Of a DNA stretch of 12,779 bases, positions 1 through 5,618 are shown piece after piece (position 1 is the first letter of the stretch; every line of letters begins with the position of its first letter). The DNA lies in NCBI GenBank assembly GCA_018894995.1, contig JAHIOZ010000053.1, forward strand, positions 1-12,779, given 5' to 3'. Source of the DNA: Patescibacteria group bacterium. Lineage in GTDB: Bacteria; Patescibacteriota; Minisyncoccia; Phycocordibacterales; UBA12079. A program made the position numbers and the translations under genes. The notes under the pieces were generated by a model. It ran no database searches. It saw nothing but the letters and a program-made list of their open reading frames with translations, and was not told where the DNA came from.

Positions 1-77
1 TTTAAAACGATATTACTTTTATATAAATGGAATAGAATTACTTCGCCGTTTTAATAATAATTTATAAATATAAAGTT

Positions 78-245
78 ATGGATGAGAATAAACCTAGCCG
101 TATGTATTTATTTGTAGCAGGTGTTGTGAGCTCTGTTATTTTATTATGGTTAGCTAATTTACATGAAAATTTAGGAGTAATAGTCGGCTATATAGGTTAG
201 ATTATTCCCGTGGCTTTTTTCCATGGAGCTTTTACTGGAGAATAG
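78..245 (+). pseudogene. small membrane protein interrupted by an in-frame TAG
   Basis: An ATG at 78 opens a 40-codon frame with one clear hydrophobic helix (about residues 9-26, MYLFVAGVVSSVILLWLA). It meets TAG at 198-200. The same frame then continues for 14 more hydrophobic-rich codons (IIPVAFFHGAFTGE) to a second TAG at 243-245. The sense around the first stop (GYIG-stop-IIPV) reads like one continuous membrane protein in which a single base change, for example TGG to TAG, created a stop. It could equally be a real 40-residue peptide. I do not recognise the family. No Shine-Dalgarno is visible; TATAAA at 63-68 lies nine bases ahead of the ATG and could be a -10 box for a leaderless message. 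Confidence 0.35.
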
Positions 246-269
246 TTTTTAAAAAAATAATACAATTAT

Positions 270-581
270 ATGAATTATCTTCTTTTAATCATAGTGGCAA
301 TAGCAGGAATCATCATCGGAAGTTATTTTTCCTCCTACGCTAAAGCTTCGGCGGACAGGAGTGTTGGGTTGATTTTCGGGCAAGCAAAGAAAAAACAAGA
401 AAACAAAGAAAAAATTCTAGAGTTTTTTGGGAGTAACCCGAAAATAACTAATGATGATGTTGAGAAATTATGTAATGTTTCAAATGCTACCGCCGAAAGA
501 TATCTAGATCAACTGGAGAAAGAAGGAAAACTTATCCAACACGGAAAAATCGGCACAGATGTATTTTACACCTTAAAATAA
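270..581 (+). CDS. membrane-anchored winged-helix protein (hypothetical)
   Basis: A 103-residue protein in two parts. Residues 3-19 form one hydrophobic N-terminal segment (LLLIIVAIAGIIIG), probably a membrane anchor with the rest in the cytoplasm. Residues 44-102 look like a winged helix-turn-helix: KEKILEFF..., then ITNDDVEKLCNVSNATAERYLDQLEKEGKLIQ, a pattern seen in DeoR- and MarR-like folds, and a wing ending in FYTLK. Between them, residues 21-33 (SSYAKASADRSVG) come from a palindromic repeat inserted in frame, so the linker looks repeat-derived. It may be a membrane-tethered regulator, but no target is visible. No Shine-Dalgarno precedes the ATG. It ends just before a strong terminator. 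The fold assignment is moderate and the function unknown. Confidence 0.75.
   Translation: MNYLLLIIVAIAGIIIGSYFSSYAKASADRSVGLIFGQAKKKQENKEKILEFFGSNPKITNDDVEKLCNVSNATAERYLDQLEKEGKLIQHGKIGTDVFYTLK
330..362 (+). repeat. palindromic repeat inserted in frame in a coding sequence
   Basis: The segment has an imperfect dyad around AAGCTT, with TCCT and AGGA at its ends. It is translated as SYAKASADR in the host gene. From memory, AKASAD-type runs recur in many unrelated Patescibacteria proteins, which suggests a mobile palindrome tolerated inside genes, like Rickettsia palindromic elements. Only one copy is present in this window, so the repeat status rests on recall. Confidence 0.5.
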
Positions 582-596
582 GGTTACTTTAATCGA

Positions 597-618
597 TTAA
601 CTCAACGAGTTGAGTTAA
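597..618. repeat. 10-bp inverted repeat after the winged-helix gene
   Basis: TTAACTCAAC (597-606) and GTTGAGTTAA (609-618) are perfect complements separated by GA. It sits 15 bases after the stop at 581 and just ahead of the terminator, so the transcript would end in two tandem hairpins. Confidence 0.6.
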
Positions 619-627
619 TTGGTTAAA

Positions 628-660
628 AAACAAAACACCTCAAATTGAGGTGTTTTGTTT
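628..660. terminator. bidirectional intrinsic terminator between convergent genes
   Basis: A near-perfect palindrome: at least 14 bp (628-641 with 647-660) around a short AAATT centre. It has an A-tract on the left (625-630) and T-rich sequence on the right. It can end both the plus-strand winged-helix gene and the minus-strand 44-residue gene. Confidence 0.8.
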
Positions 661-772
661 GGAAGGTGTCGCTTTTCAATCGTAATTTTTTTGAAATATA
701 AATCAGATTTTTCTGCAATATCAATAATTTCTCTTTTCAAGCAAACTCTATTTAAACCAGCAACTTTTCCAT

Positions 773-907
773 TTACCTTTTTTTAGCTTTTTCTCTTTGA
801 GATAAAGCACTGGCTGCAGTTATTTTGGCTGACTTGTTTGTTTTATCGCTTCTCAATTGTTTTGAAGCAATTTTTGCAACCCTTAAACTAGTTTTTTTCT
901 TTGCCAT
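773..907 (-). CDS. 44-residue lysine-rich basic protein
   Basis: The minus strand carries an uninterrupted 44-codon frame from ATG (905-907) to TAA (773-775), starting MAKKKTSLRVAKIASKQL and ending SQREKAKKR. It is very rich in Lys, Ala, Ser and Arg, with a regular alternation that looks helical. From memory it resembles short basic proteins of the pattern VAKIASKxL...SxxAKxxAASALSQ that recur in many bacteria, including this group, and have no assigned function. Nucleic-acid binding is a guess from charge alone. There is no Shine-Dalgarno; TATATT ends six bases ahead of the ATG, so the mRNA may be leaderless. The message would end at the shared terminator at 628-660. About 110 bases between stop and terminator hold nothing firm. 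Confidence 0.65.
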   Translation of the reverse strand: MAKKKTSLRVAKIASKQLRSDKTNKSAKITAASALSQREKAKKR

Positions 908-1045
908 TATTTTAATATAAATTAATTACTAAAATATAAAAAGTTCGACTAATTCTCTCTATATAACTCTGATGTTATCATCGCTTTTATCAAAATATAT
1001 TGTGGATAGTAACTTATGAAATAAAAAAATCAAAATGTAAAATTG

Positions 1046-1054
1046 TGCTAAAAT
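1046..1054 (+). promoter_or_regulatory. extended -10 promoter (TGCTAAAAT)
   Basis: TG-C-TAAAAT is an extended -10 element with 5 of 6 matches to TATAAT; no good -35 box is seen. It would start transcription near 1061, about 68 bases ahead of the hypothetical gene at 1129. The rest of 908-1128 is AT-rich and I see nothing else in it. Confidence 0.45.
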
Positions 1055-1128
1055 TTAACTATGCTCACCAGAAGAAAAACAAACCAATAAAAATGAGGGA
1101 TTTTAGGTCAATATAAAACATAAATTAT

Positions 1129-1947
1129 ATGAACCAACAAATAAAAAACACACAATTTAGTTTTGATGGTAAAAAACTCGTCGTATCAGAGGATTTAATG
1201 CCAATTTTTAGTTTCCTTATGGAAATTGAAAAAGAAATTAACTATTTTATGAAGTTTAATAAAAAGTTAGAAAAAATTAAATCTGGGTATAAAGAAATTC
1301 TTAATTTTGCAGAATTTCTTTCAAAAAAAGTTGTTGAGAATAAGATAGATTTTGAATATAATTTACCAAAAAATATTTTAGGAACAATAGATGAGTTTGC
1401 TCCCTATTTTCCGTTACGTTCTCAAATTATAATTTTATTTGCTAACATAGAAGTTCTTTTATGTTTAAGTATTGCTTATAATAACGAAAATAGTGATAAA
1501 AAATTTGTTATCAATAATGCTATGAACTCAGCTGCTGTGAATAATTTTCTGAATGATTATTTCTTAACAGAAAAAAATCTTTGGTATAAAGAAAATAAAA
1601 AGAGAGCGTCAAAAATCAAATCGGAAGATTTCAGGAGACTTAGAAATTCGCTTACTCATTTTTTTTCATTAGACAAGAAAATTACCTTGACCCCTGATTT
1701 ACTAAAATATAAATCACTTGAAATGGAAAAAATTATAGAAAAAAGTGGCAAGTGTCCGCCCGTCTCTTTATCACCAGAAGATATTTTTGAAATGATAAGA
1801 GGTGCATCTAAGATAATGATGGAAGAATGGAATAATGATTACGTAACAAATCCTGTTGCCTTTCAAAATAAGATTAACGCAGTAAAAAGTATAATCAAGA
1901 AAAATGGGGCGATGATTATTCAAAATAAAGATTTTAAAATAAAATAA
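1129..1947 (+). CDS. hypothetical helical protein with HEPN-type RX4H motif
   Basis: A 272-residue soluble protein, predicted mostly helical, with no signal peptide or clear membrane segment. I do not recognise the family. The notable part is FRRLRNSLTHFFSL in the middle-to-C-terminal half. R-N-S-L-T-H fits the RX4-6H motif (often RNxxxH) of HEPN domains, found in RNase toxins, abortive-infection proteins and Swt1- and Csm6-type effectors. The long helices on both sides fit a HEPN four-helix core. No nucleotidyltransferase (MNT) antitoxin lies beside it, so a toxin-antitoxin pair is not shown. It may be a non-toxic HEPN relative or a chance match. No Shine-Dalgarno precedes the ATG. It sits just upstream of the RiPP-like cassette but ahead of that cassette's own promoter. 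Confidence 0.7.
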   Translation: MNQQIKNTQFSFDGKKLVVSEDLMPIFSFLMEIEKEINYFMKFNKKLEKIKSGYKEILNFAEFLSKKVVENKIDFEYNLPKNILGTIDEFAPYFPLRSQIIILFANIEVLLCLSIAYNNENSDKKFVINNAMNSAAVNNFLNDYFLTEKNLWYKENKKRASKIKSEDFRRLRNSLTHFFSLDKKITLTPDLLKYKSLEMEKIIEKSGKCPPVSLSPEDIFEMIRGASKIMMEEWNNDYVTNPVAFQNKINAVKSIIKKNGAMIIQNKDFKIK

Positions 1948-1974
1948 AAAAGATTTAATTTTATGTAAAATTAT

Positions 1975-2003
1975 TTGACGATAAGGAATAATTTTGTTAT
2001 ATT
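1975..2003 (+). promoter_or_regulatory. sigma-70-type promoter of the RiPP-like cassette
   Basis: TTGACG (1975-1980, 5 of 6), a 17-base spacer, then TATATT (1998-2003, 5 of 6), with an extended -10 TG at 1995-1996. Expected start is near 2010, giving a leader of about 80 bases before the precursor gene. It is one of the best promoter matches in the window. Confidence 0.7.
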
Positions 2004-2017
2004 TATGAGCGTAAAAG

Positions 2018-2061
2018 AAGCCTATGGTTGGCTTTAATTTGTCCTTTGAGTAATCATACTC
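2018..2061 (+). promoter_or_regulatory. structured leader with two small hairpins
   Basis: AAGCC (2018-2022) pairs with GGCTT (2030-2034), and GAGT (2048-2051) pairs with ACTC (2058-2061). Both are short, so the leader may only stabilise the message. It matches no riboswitch class I recognise. Confidence 0.3.
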
Positions 2062-2077
2062 TCAACCCGTTTTCAGT

Positions 2078-2082
2078 GGAGG
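2078..2082 (+). promoter_or_regulatory. strong ribosome binding site fixing the precursor start
   Basis: GGAGG lies eight bases ahead of the ATG at 2091. It rules out the upstream in-frame TTG at 2028, which lacks such a site, and sets the peptide at 42 residues. Consensus sites like this are absent from most other genes here. Confidence 0.8.
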
Positions 2083-2090
2083 TAATCACA

Positions 2091-2219
2091 ATGACCGTAA
2101 AAACCAAAAAGGTTGTCGTTCCGTCGCAGGAACAGAGGGTTGCGGTTCTCGGTCCTTTCAAAAAGGATAAACAAACGGCTGATTGCAAGTGTTATACGTC
2201 TTGCACTCGCTGTGCTTAA
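2091..2219 (+). CDS. RiPP-like precursor peptide with C-terminal Cys cluster
   Basis: A 42-residue peptide. Residues 1-30 form a charged leader-like region with a hydrophobic patch (KKVVVPSQEQRVAVLGPF), and residues 31-42 read DCKCYTSCTRCA. All four cysteines (C32, C34, C38, C41; spacing CxC-x3-C-x2-C) fall in the last eleven residues. Position, size and the adjoining SPASM radical SAM gene fit a ribosomally made, post-translationally modified peptide of the ranthipeptide/sactipeptide kind, in which cysteine sulfur is joined to a carbon of another residue. It recalls the SCIFF arrangement (six cysteines in forty-five residues) but has only four. The leader-core boundary is not visible; no GG or other clear cleavage site is present. 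GC is about 46% by my count, above the neighbouring genes. Alternatively it is a small metal-binding peptide. Precursor role is inferred from context. Confidence 0.75.
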   Translation: MTVKTKKVVVPSQEQRVAVLGPFKKDKQTADCKCYTSCTRCA

Positions 2220-2249
2220 TTTCCGAGAAATTCGCAAAAACATCAAACG

Positions 2250-2279
2250 AGGAGGTCGGTAAGACCTCCTTTATTTTTT
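2250..2279 (+). terminator. attenuator-like hairpin between precursor and maturase
   Basis: AGGAGGTC (2250-2257) and GACCTCCT (2263-2270) form a perfect 8-bp GC-rich stem around GGTAA, followed by TTATTTTTT. It lies 30 bases after the precursor stop and 33 before the maturase start, in the same transcription unit. Partial termination here would give more precursor than enzyme transcript, as in many RiPP operons. The 5' arm contains GGAGG but no start codon follows at usable distance. Confidence 0.75.
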
Positions 2280-2302
2280 CACAAAATATTAAGGAGAATG
2301 TT

Positions 2303-3682
2303 ATGTATCGTATTTCAAGATGGTGTAAGTTTTTTGAAAAAGGAAATGTTGTTGCGGTTTTTAACTCTTTAACTTTTGACCTACTTTTTCTTGATGGAGA
2401 GGTAGGTGATAAATTGAAAGATTTATCAAATTCTGTTTTGAGCGAATTGTCTATTCGTAAAATTATCGGAGACGAAATCTTTGATTTGTTGAAAGATAAT
2501 TCTTTGATTGTTTCTGATGTAGAAAATGATTTAGACAAATTATTTTCACTCAGAAGCGAAATGGAAAAAGAAGTTAAGTTGAATATGCTTTATCTTCTCT
2601 TAACCGATGGTTGTAATTTGAGGTGTCGTTATTGTTTTGAAGATACCCCTAAGACATCAGGTGTGTTTATTCCGAAAAAAATGTCTTTGGATTGTGTAAA
2701 ACAATCTATTGATTATTTTGCAAAACTTCTGAAAAAACACGGTTCTGAGAATGGTCAAAAGATTATCCATCTTTATGGTGGTGAGCCAATGTTGAACCCT
2801 GAAGCCGTTAAGGTTGCGGTTACGCATAGTTGTGAACTTAAGGAGAAAGGTATTTTACCAAGTGATTGTGAAATAGCAATCGTTACCAACGGAACTCTTG
2901 TTGATGAGGATTTTGCAAGATTTTTTGCAAAAAATGATGTTGTTGTAGGTCTTTCCCTTGATGGTCCAAGATATATAAACAACGCTTATCGTATTCCTCA
3001 AAATGGGACAACAGATGTTTTCGCAAAGGTTGAGAATTGTTATAATCTCTTGAAAAAACACGGGGTTAAAATAGGTTTTTCGTCAACATTATCGCCAGAT
3101 GTGATTGATAATTTTGAAGAGGTTTTGGATTTCTTTGTTAACGGGATTGGTATACAAGATGGTATTTGTTTTAACATCTTACACTACAATCCGAGAATAA
3201 ATGTTGATGAAGAATATTTTCAAAAAACCGCTAAGTCTTTAATTCGGGCATTCAAACTTTTTCGTGAAAAAGGAATATATGAAGAGCGAATGATGAGAAA
3301 AGCAAAAGCATTTGCTTTCAAAAAACCAATCTTTTGCGATTGTGGAGTAAACGGCGGTCAAACCGTAATTGCTCCTGATGGTAAGGTGGGTGTTTGTCAG
3401 GATTTTGTTAAACCAAGAAAGTATTTTGGTGATGAATTAACTCAAAACCCTGATTACGACCCTGTTGAGAGTGGTTTATATGATGGCTGGAAAAAACGTT
3501 CGCCATTTTTTATGGAACAGTGCTACGACTGCGAAGCAATCGCTTTGTGTGGCGGTGGTTGTCCCGCGAGTATTGAATTGAGAACAGGAAGTCGTTGGAA
3601 TATAGACGATAGAATATGTCCACATAGTAAACAAAGCCTTGAATGGCTTATATGGGACACATACGAAAATATGAATACTTGA
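2303..3682 (+). CDS. radical SAM/SPASM peptide maturase
   Basis: A 459-residue enzyme predicted to modify the adjoining cysteine-rich peptide in the cytoplasm. Residues 1-90 look like a small N-terminal domain of the kind found before the core in peptide maturases, probably recognising the leader (RRE-like; inference). The radical SAM core carries C104-x3-C108-x2-C111 for the 4Fe-4S/SAM cluster and YGGEP at 158-162. The C-terminal SPASM domain is complete: C345/C347, C365 after G360-x4, then C407-x2-C410-x5-C416-x3-C420, and C439, enough for two auxiliary clusters. This is the layout of sactipeptide, ranthipeptide and QhpD-type enzymes. The start at 2303 is chosen for AAGGAG at 2291-2296; a longer frame from 2183 would overlap the precursor. 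The gene ends in TGA before a strong terminator. Which bond it makes cannot be told from sequence. Confidence 0.92.
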   Translation: MYRISRWCKFFEKGNVVAVFNSLTFDLLFLDGEVGDKLKDLSNSVLSELSIRKIIGDEIFDLLKDNSLIVSDVENDLDKLFSLRSEMEKEVKLNMLYLLLTDGCNLRCRYCFEDTPKTSGVFIPKKMSLDCVKQSIDYFAKLLKKHGSENGQKIIHLYGGEPMLNPEAVKVAVTHSCELKEKGILPSDCEIAIVTNGTLVDEDFARFFAKNDVVVGLSLDGPRYINNAYRIPQNGTTDVFAKVENCYNLLKKHGVKIGFSSTLSPDVIDNFEEVLDFFVNGIGIQDGICFNILHYNPRINVDEEYFQKTAKSLIRAFKLFREKGIYEERMMRKAKAFAFKKPIFCDCGVNGGQTVIAPDGKVGVCQDFVKPRKYFGDELTQNPDYDPVESGLYDGWKKRSPFFMEQCYDCEAIALCGGGCPASIELRTGSRWNIDDRICPHSKQSLEWLIWDTYENMNT

Positions 3683-3708
3683 AAGCACTTCGGAGGAGTG
3701 TTAAAGTT

Positions 3709-3743
3709 ATAGGGTAAGTTTACTAAAAACTTACCCTATTTTT
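3709..3743 (+). terminator. intrinsic terminator closing the cassette
   Basis: A perfect 13-bp stem (3709-3721 with 3727-3739) around ACTAA, followed by a T-run to 3743. A smaller hairpin (CACTTC 3686-3691 with GGAGTG 3695-3700) sits just upstream. The T-run abuts the ATG of the next gene at 3744. Confidence 0.85.
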
Positions 3744-4460
3744 ATGTATCCAAAAGTAAAATTTCAAATTAGTGTTAAAAAAGATATTGATACTTTATTG
3801 GCGTTTACCAAAGACGCTAATTTTGATGGTGGTGAAAATTTGAATTGGGCTATTTTTAGAAAATATCCCGAATTAAAAAAATACTACAACAATAATAAAA
3901 TAACTAATCAAAAAGAATTAGAAAAGTTTATTAAAGAAAAATATAAAAAAGAAAAAGAAATGATTGAAAAGAATTTGGAAGTTTATGAAAAAAATTGGAG
4001 AAAAATAGAAAATAAATTCTTTGATTTATCTGGTGAATTTTTTGATGAAAAATACTGGACGAAAGGAAAATACACAGCATTTCCAACTATCTGGGGAATG
4101 TTTCCGAGATTTTTAGGAGATAAGACTTTTCAGGTTCCATATAAATACAGAAAAAAGAAATATGTAAATGTTGTAATCGCCCACGAAATGCTACATTTTG
4201 CTTTTTACGAATATATTTCTAATAAATATCCAAAATATAAAACTGATAGTTTCCTGATTTGGAATACTTCCGAAATTTTTAATGAGGTTGTTCAAAATTC
4301 TCCTAAGTGGTTGAAAATCTTTGGTGTGAAAACTATGGGTTATCCTATGCACGAGAAAATCGTTAAAAAACTAAAAAAGAAATACCACAAACAAGAGGAT
4401 ATAAACCGAGATGAATTGATTAAAAATATTTTGAAAGAAGCGGAGAGTATTAAGATGTAA
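3744..4460 (+). CDS. putative HExxH zinc metalloprotease
   Basis: A 238-residue cytoplasmic protein without signal peptide, rich in Lys, Tyr and Phe. VIAHEMLHFAFYEY contains H147-E148-x-x-H151, the zinc-binding and catalytic motif of metallopeptidases. SEIFNEVVQN downstream offers E177 or E181 as the third ligand, about 26-30 residues on, as in gluzincin-like enzymes. Residues 53-92 are highly charged and likely helical. I do not recognise the family by name. Its place after a RiPP-like cassette suggests a leader-peptide protease, but the terminator ends exactly at its first base, so it is not a plain operon member. The ATG at 3744 has no Shine-Dalgarno, and the next in-frame ATG (residue 73) would lose a third of the protein. 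It may be made by read-through or from an unrecognised promoter. Confidence 0.75.
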   Translation: MYPKVKFQISVKKDIDTLLAFTKDANFDGGENLNWAIFRKYPELKKYYNNNKITNQKELEKFIKEKYKKEKEMIEKNLEVYEKNWRKIENKFFDLSGEFFDEKYWTKGKYTAFPTIWGMFPRFLGDKTFQVPYKYRKKKYVNVVIAHEMLHFAFYEYISNKYPKYKTDSFLIWNTSEIFNEVVQNSPKWLKIFGVKTMGYPMHEKIVKKLKKKYHKQEDINRDELIKNILKEAESIKM

Positions 4461-4548
4461 TAACCGATTATAAACTTTCTATTGAATTTTTTATAAAGTT
4501 TTGTTGATTAACAAGTTCCGAAAGCCAAGCAATTGGGTCACAAATCGC

Positions 4549-4612
4549 AAAAAATTAAAAACTAAACGGCTACGATTTTCAAAAATCGTAGCCGTTTAGT
4601 TTTTAATTTTTT
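4549..4612. repeat. 31-bp perfect palindrome
   Basis: Arms 4549-4579 and 4582-4612 are perfectly complementary with a 2-base centre (CA). An imperfect outer repeat encloses it (CACAAATCGC near 4539 against GGCGCTTTGTG near 4638), with a second small hairpin (GAAAAGCAAA/TTTGCTTTTC) between them. It reads as a palindrome inside an older inverted-repeat element. Confidence 0.85.
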
Positions 4613-4694
4613 AGAAAAGCAAACGATTTTGCTTTTCGGCGCTTTGTGATGAAATTATCCCCTTTGGTCGAGAACTCATTTTGCTAAACTTTCA

Positions 4695-4744
4695 CAATCG
4701 CGCCCGCCTGCCACTGCGAGGCACGAGCGGGCAGGAAGCGATTG
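4695..4744. repeat. palindromic element, short copy of the CCCGCCTGCC family
   Basis: Bounded by CAATCGC (4695-4701) and GCGATTG (4738-4744). It contains CCCGCCTGCCACTGCGAGGC (4703-4722) followed directly by ACGAGCGGGCAGG (4723-4735). Both blocks recur exactly at 5468-5487 and 5527-5539. It is strongly GC-rich against an AT-rich background. Confidence 0.8.
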
Positions 4745-4760
4745 AAACTGAAACCTAAAC

Positions 4761-4800
4761 ACAAAAAAACTTTACCTATCGGTAAAGTTTTTTTGTTTTA
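4761..4800 (+). terminator. intrinsic terminator-like hairpin in the gene-free island
   Basis: A 16-bp perfect stem (4761-4776 with 4781-4796) around TATC, with T-rich sequence downstream and A-rich upstream. It could serve either strand. The nearest plus-strand gene ends 300 bases upstream. Confidence 0.65.
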
Positions 4801-5179
4801 ATAACTAAACTTAAGATTAGTTATTTTATTTAAAAAGCATATTATTTTTTCACAATCTCGCCATATTAAACAAGAAGTTAAGTTTACTAGCTTCGCTAAA
4901 AATTCAAAAATCTCATTCCAAAATGAGATTGCGAACAATTTCTAAAACCTACCATTTCGGCAGGTCTTTTGATGCTTTTTTATTTTAAATTATAAAATGT
5001 AATTTAAAATTTTCAATAAAGAACAAATCCAGCAACTATAATACTACATTTTGCAAAATAATTCAAAAAAAAACTGTTAATAAGAAATGAGTTATGAATC
5101 AAGAATTATGAATTAAGAATTATGGGAAACGACACCTGACTTTTTGTTTTCTCACAGAAAAGGTAACTGACAAACGACG

Positions 5180-5300
5180 CTGGATCGCCACAGATTTTTT
5201 GGCGGAATAAATTATTTTTTATTTGGGTGTCGGACAGCCACGACGGGCTGTCCGACACCCTAAAAATAATTTATTCCGCCAAAAAAACCTCGCAAAGACG
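5180..5300. repeat. composite palindromic element, two hairpins nested
   Basis: It begins CTGGATCGCCACA (5180-5192) and ends CTCGCAAAGACG (5289-5300). In between is a 25-bp perfect outer stem (5195-5219 with 5262-5286) and inside that a separate 15-bp GC-rich stem (5225-5239 with 5246-5260). The AT-rich outer and GC-rich inner arms suggest one palindrome inserted in the loop of another. Confidence 0.8.
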
Positions 5301-5326
5301 AATCGTCTTTAAAAATTCGCTAACGA

Positions 5327-5345
5327 TGTTTTGCAAAGCAAAACA
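5327..5345. repeat. small palindrome TGTTTTGC-AAA-GCAAAACA
   Basis: An 8-bp perfect stem with a 3-base centre. The core TTTTGC-NNN-GCAAAA recurs at 7412-7426 and 10924-10939, which suggests a dispersed family. Confidence 0.6.
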
Positions 5346-5467
5346 CCGTCGTCGTGTTTAAAAATTAAAAATTACAAAATTTTTATCATTTGTATCCATT
5401 CGTATCATTCGTATCATTCGCATATTTGTATGTTTATCTCATGTATTCGGATTACACTTTCGAGGCA

Positions 5468-5539
5468 CCCGCCTGCCACTGCGAGGCCCGCCCGACATCG
5501 CAAGACGAAGTCGTTGCGGGCGGGCAACGAGCGGGCAGG
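5468..5539. repeat. palindromic element, long copy of the CCCGCCTGCC family
   Basis: It shares the 20-base block at 4703-4722 (here 5468-5487) and the 13-base block at 4723-4735 (here 5527-5539). Between them lie 39 extra bases (5488-5526) that are themselves palindromic, with CCGCCCG and CGGGCGG arms and a GAC-GAA-GTC centre. The short copy is what this one would be without that nested insertion. Confidence 0.8.
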
Positions 5540-5589
5540 TTCGGATATTATTCGCAGTATTTGAATTATATTTTTAACTTTCAACTTTA

Positions 5590-5618
5590 TAGACTTTCAA
5601 CCTCATAAACTTTATACT
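5590..5618 (+). promoter_or_regulatory. tsaD promoter, leaderless arrangement
   Basis: TAGACT (5590-5595, 4 of 6), a 17-base spacer and TATACT (5613-5618, 5 of 6). The ATG follows eight bases later, so transcription would start at or next to the start codon. No Shine-Dalgarno is present. Confidence 0.65.

Noticed and set aside
617..776. Minus-strand open stretch after the 44-residue gene (NGKVAGLNRVCLKREIIDIAEK...)
   Set aside because: It has some protein-like character but no start codon or ribosome site, and its end lies in the terminator. It may be a decayed fragment; not strong enough to call.
2028..2090. Upstream in-frame extension of the precursor from TTG
   Set aside because: It has no ribosome site and lies in the structured leader; GGAGG points to the ATG at 2091.
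2183..2302. Forty-codon N-terminal extension of the maturase
   Set aside because: It overlaps the precursor in another frame and crosses the attenuator hairpin, while ATG 2303 has a good ribosome site and starts the recognisable domain.
5331..5608. Two overlapping plus-strand open frames of 72-77 codons
   Set aside because: They run through tandem TCGTATCAT-like units and the GC-rich palindrome at 5468-5539, and have no ribosome site or protein-like composition.
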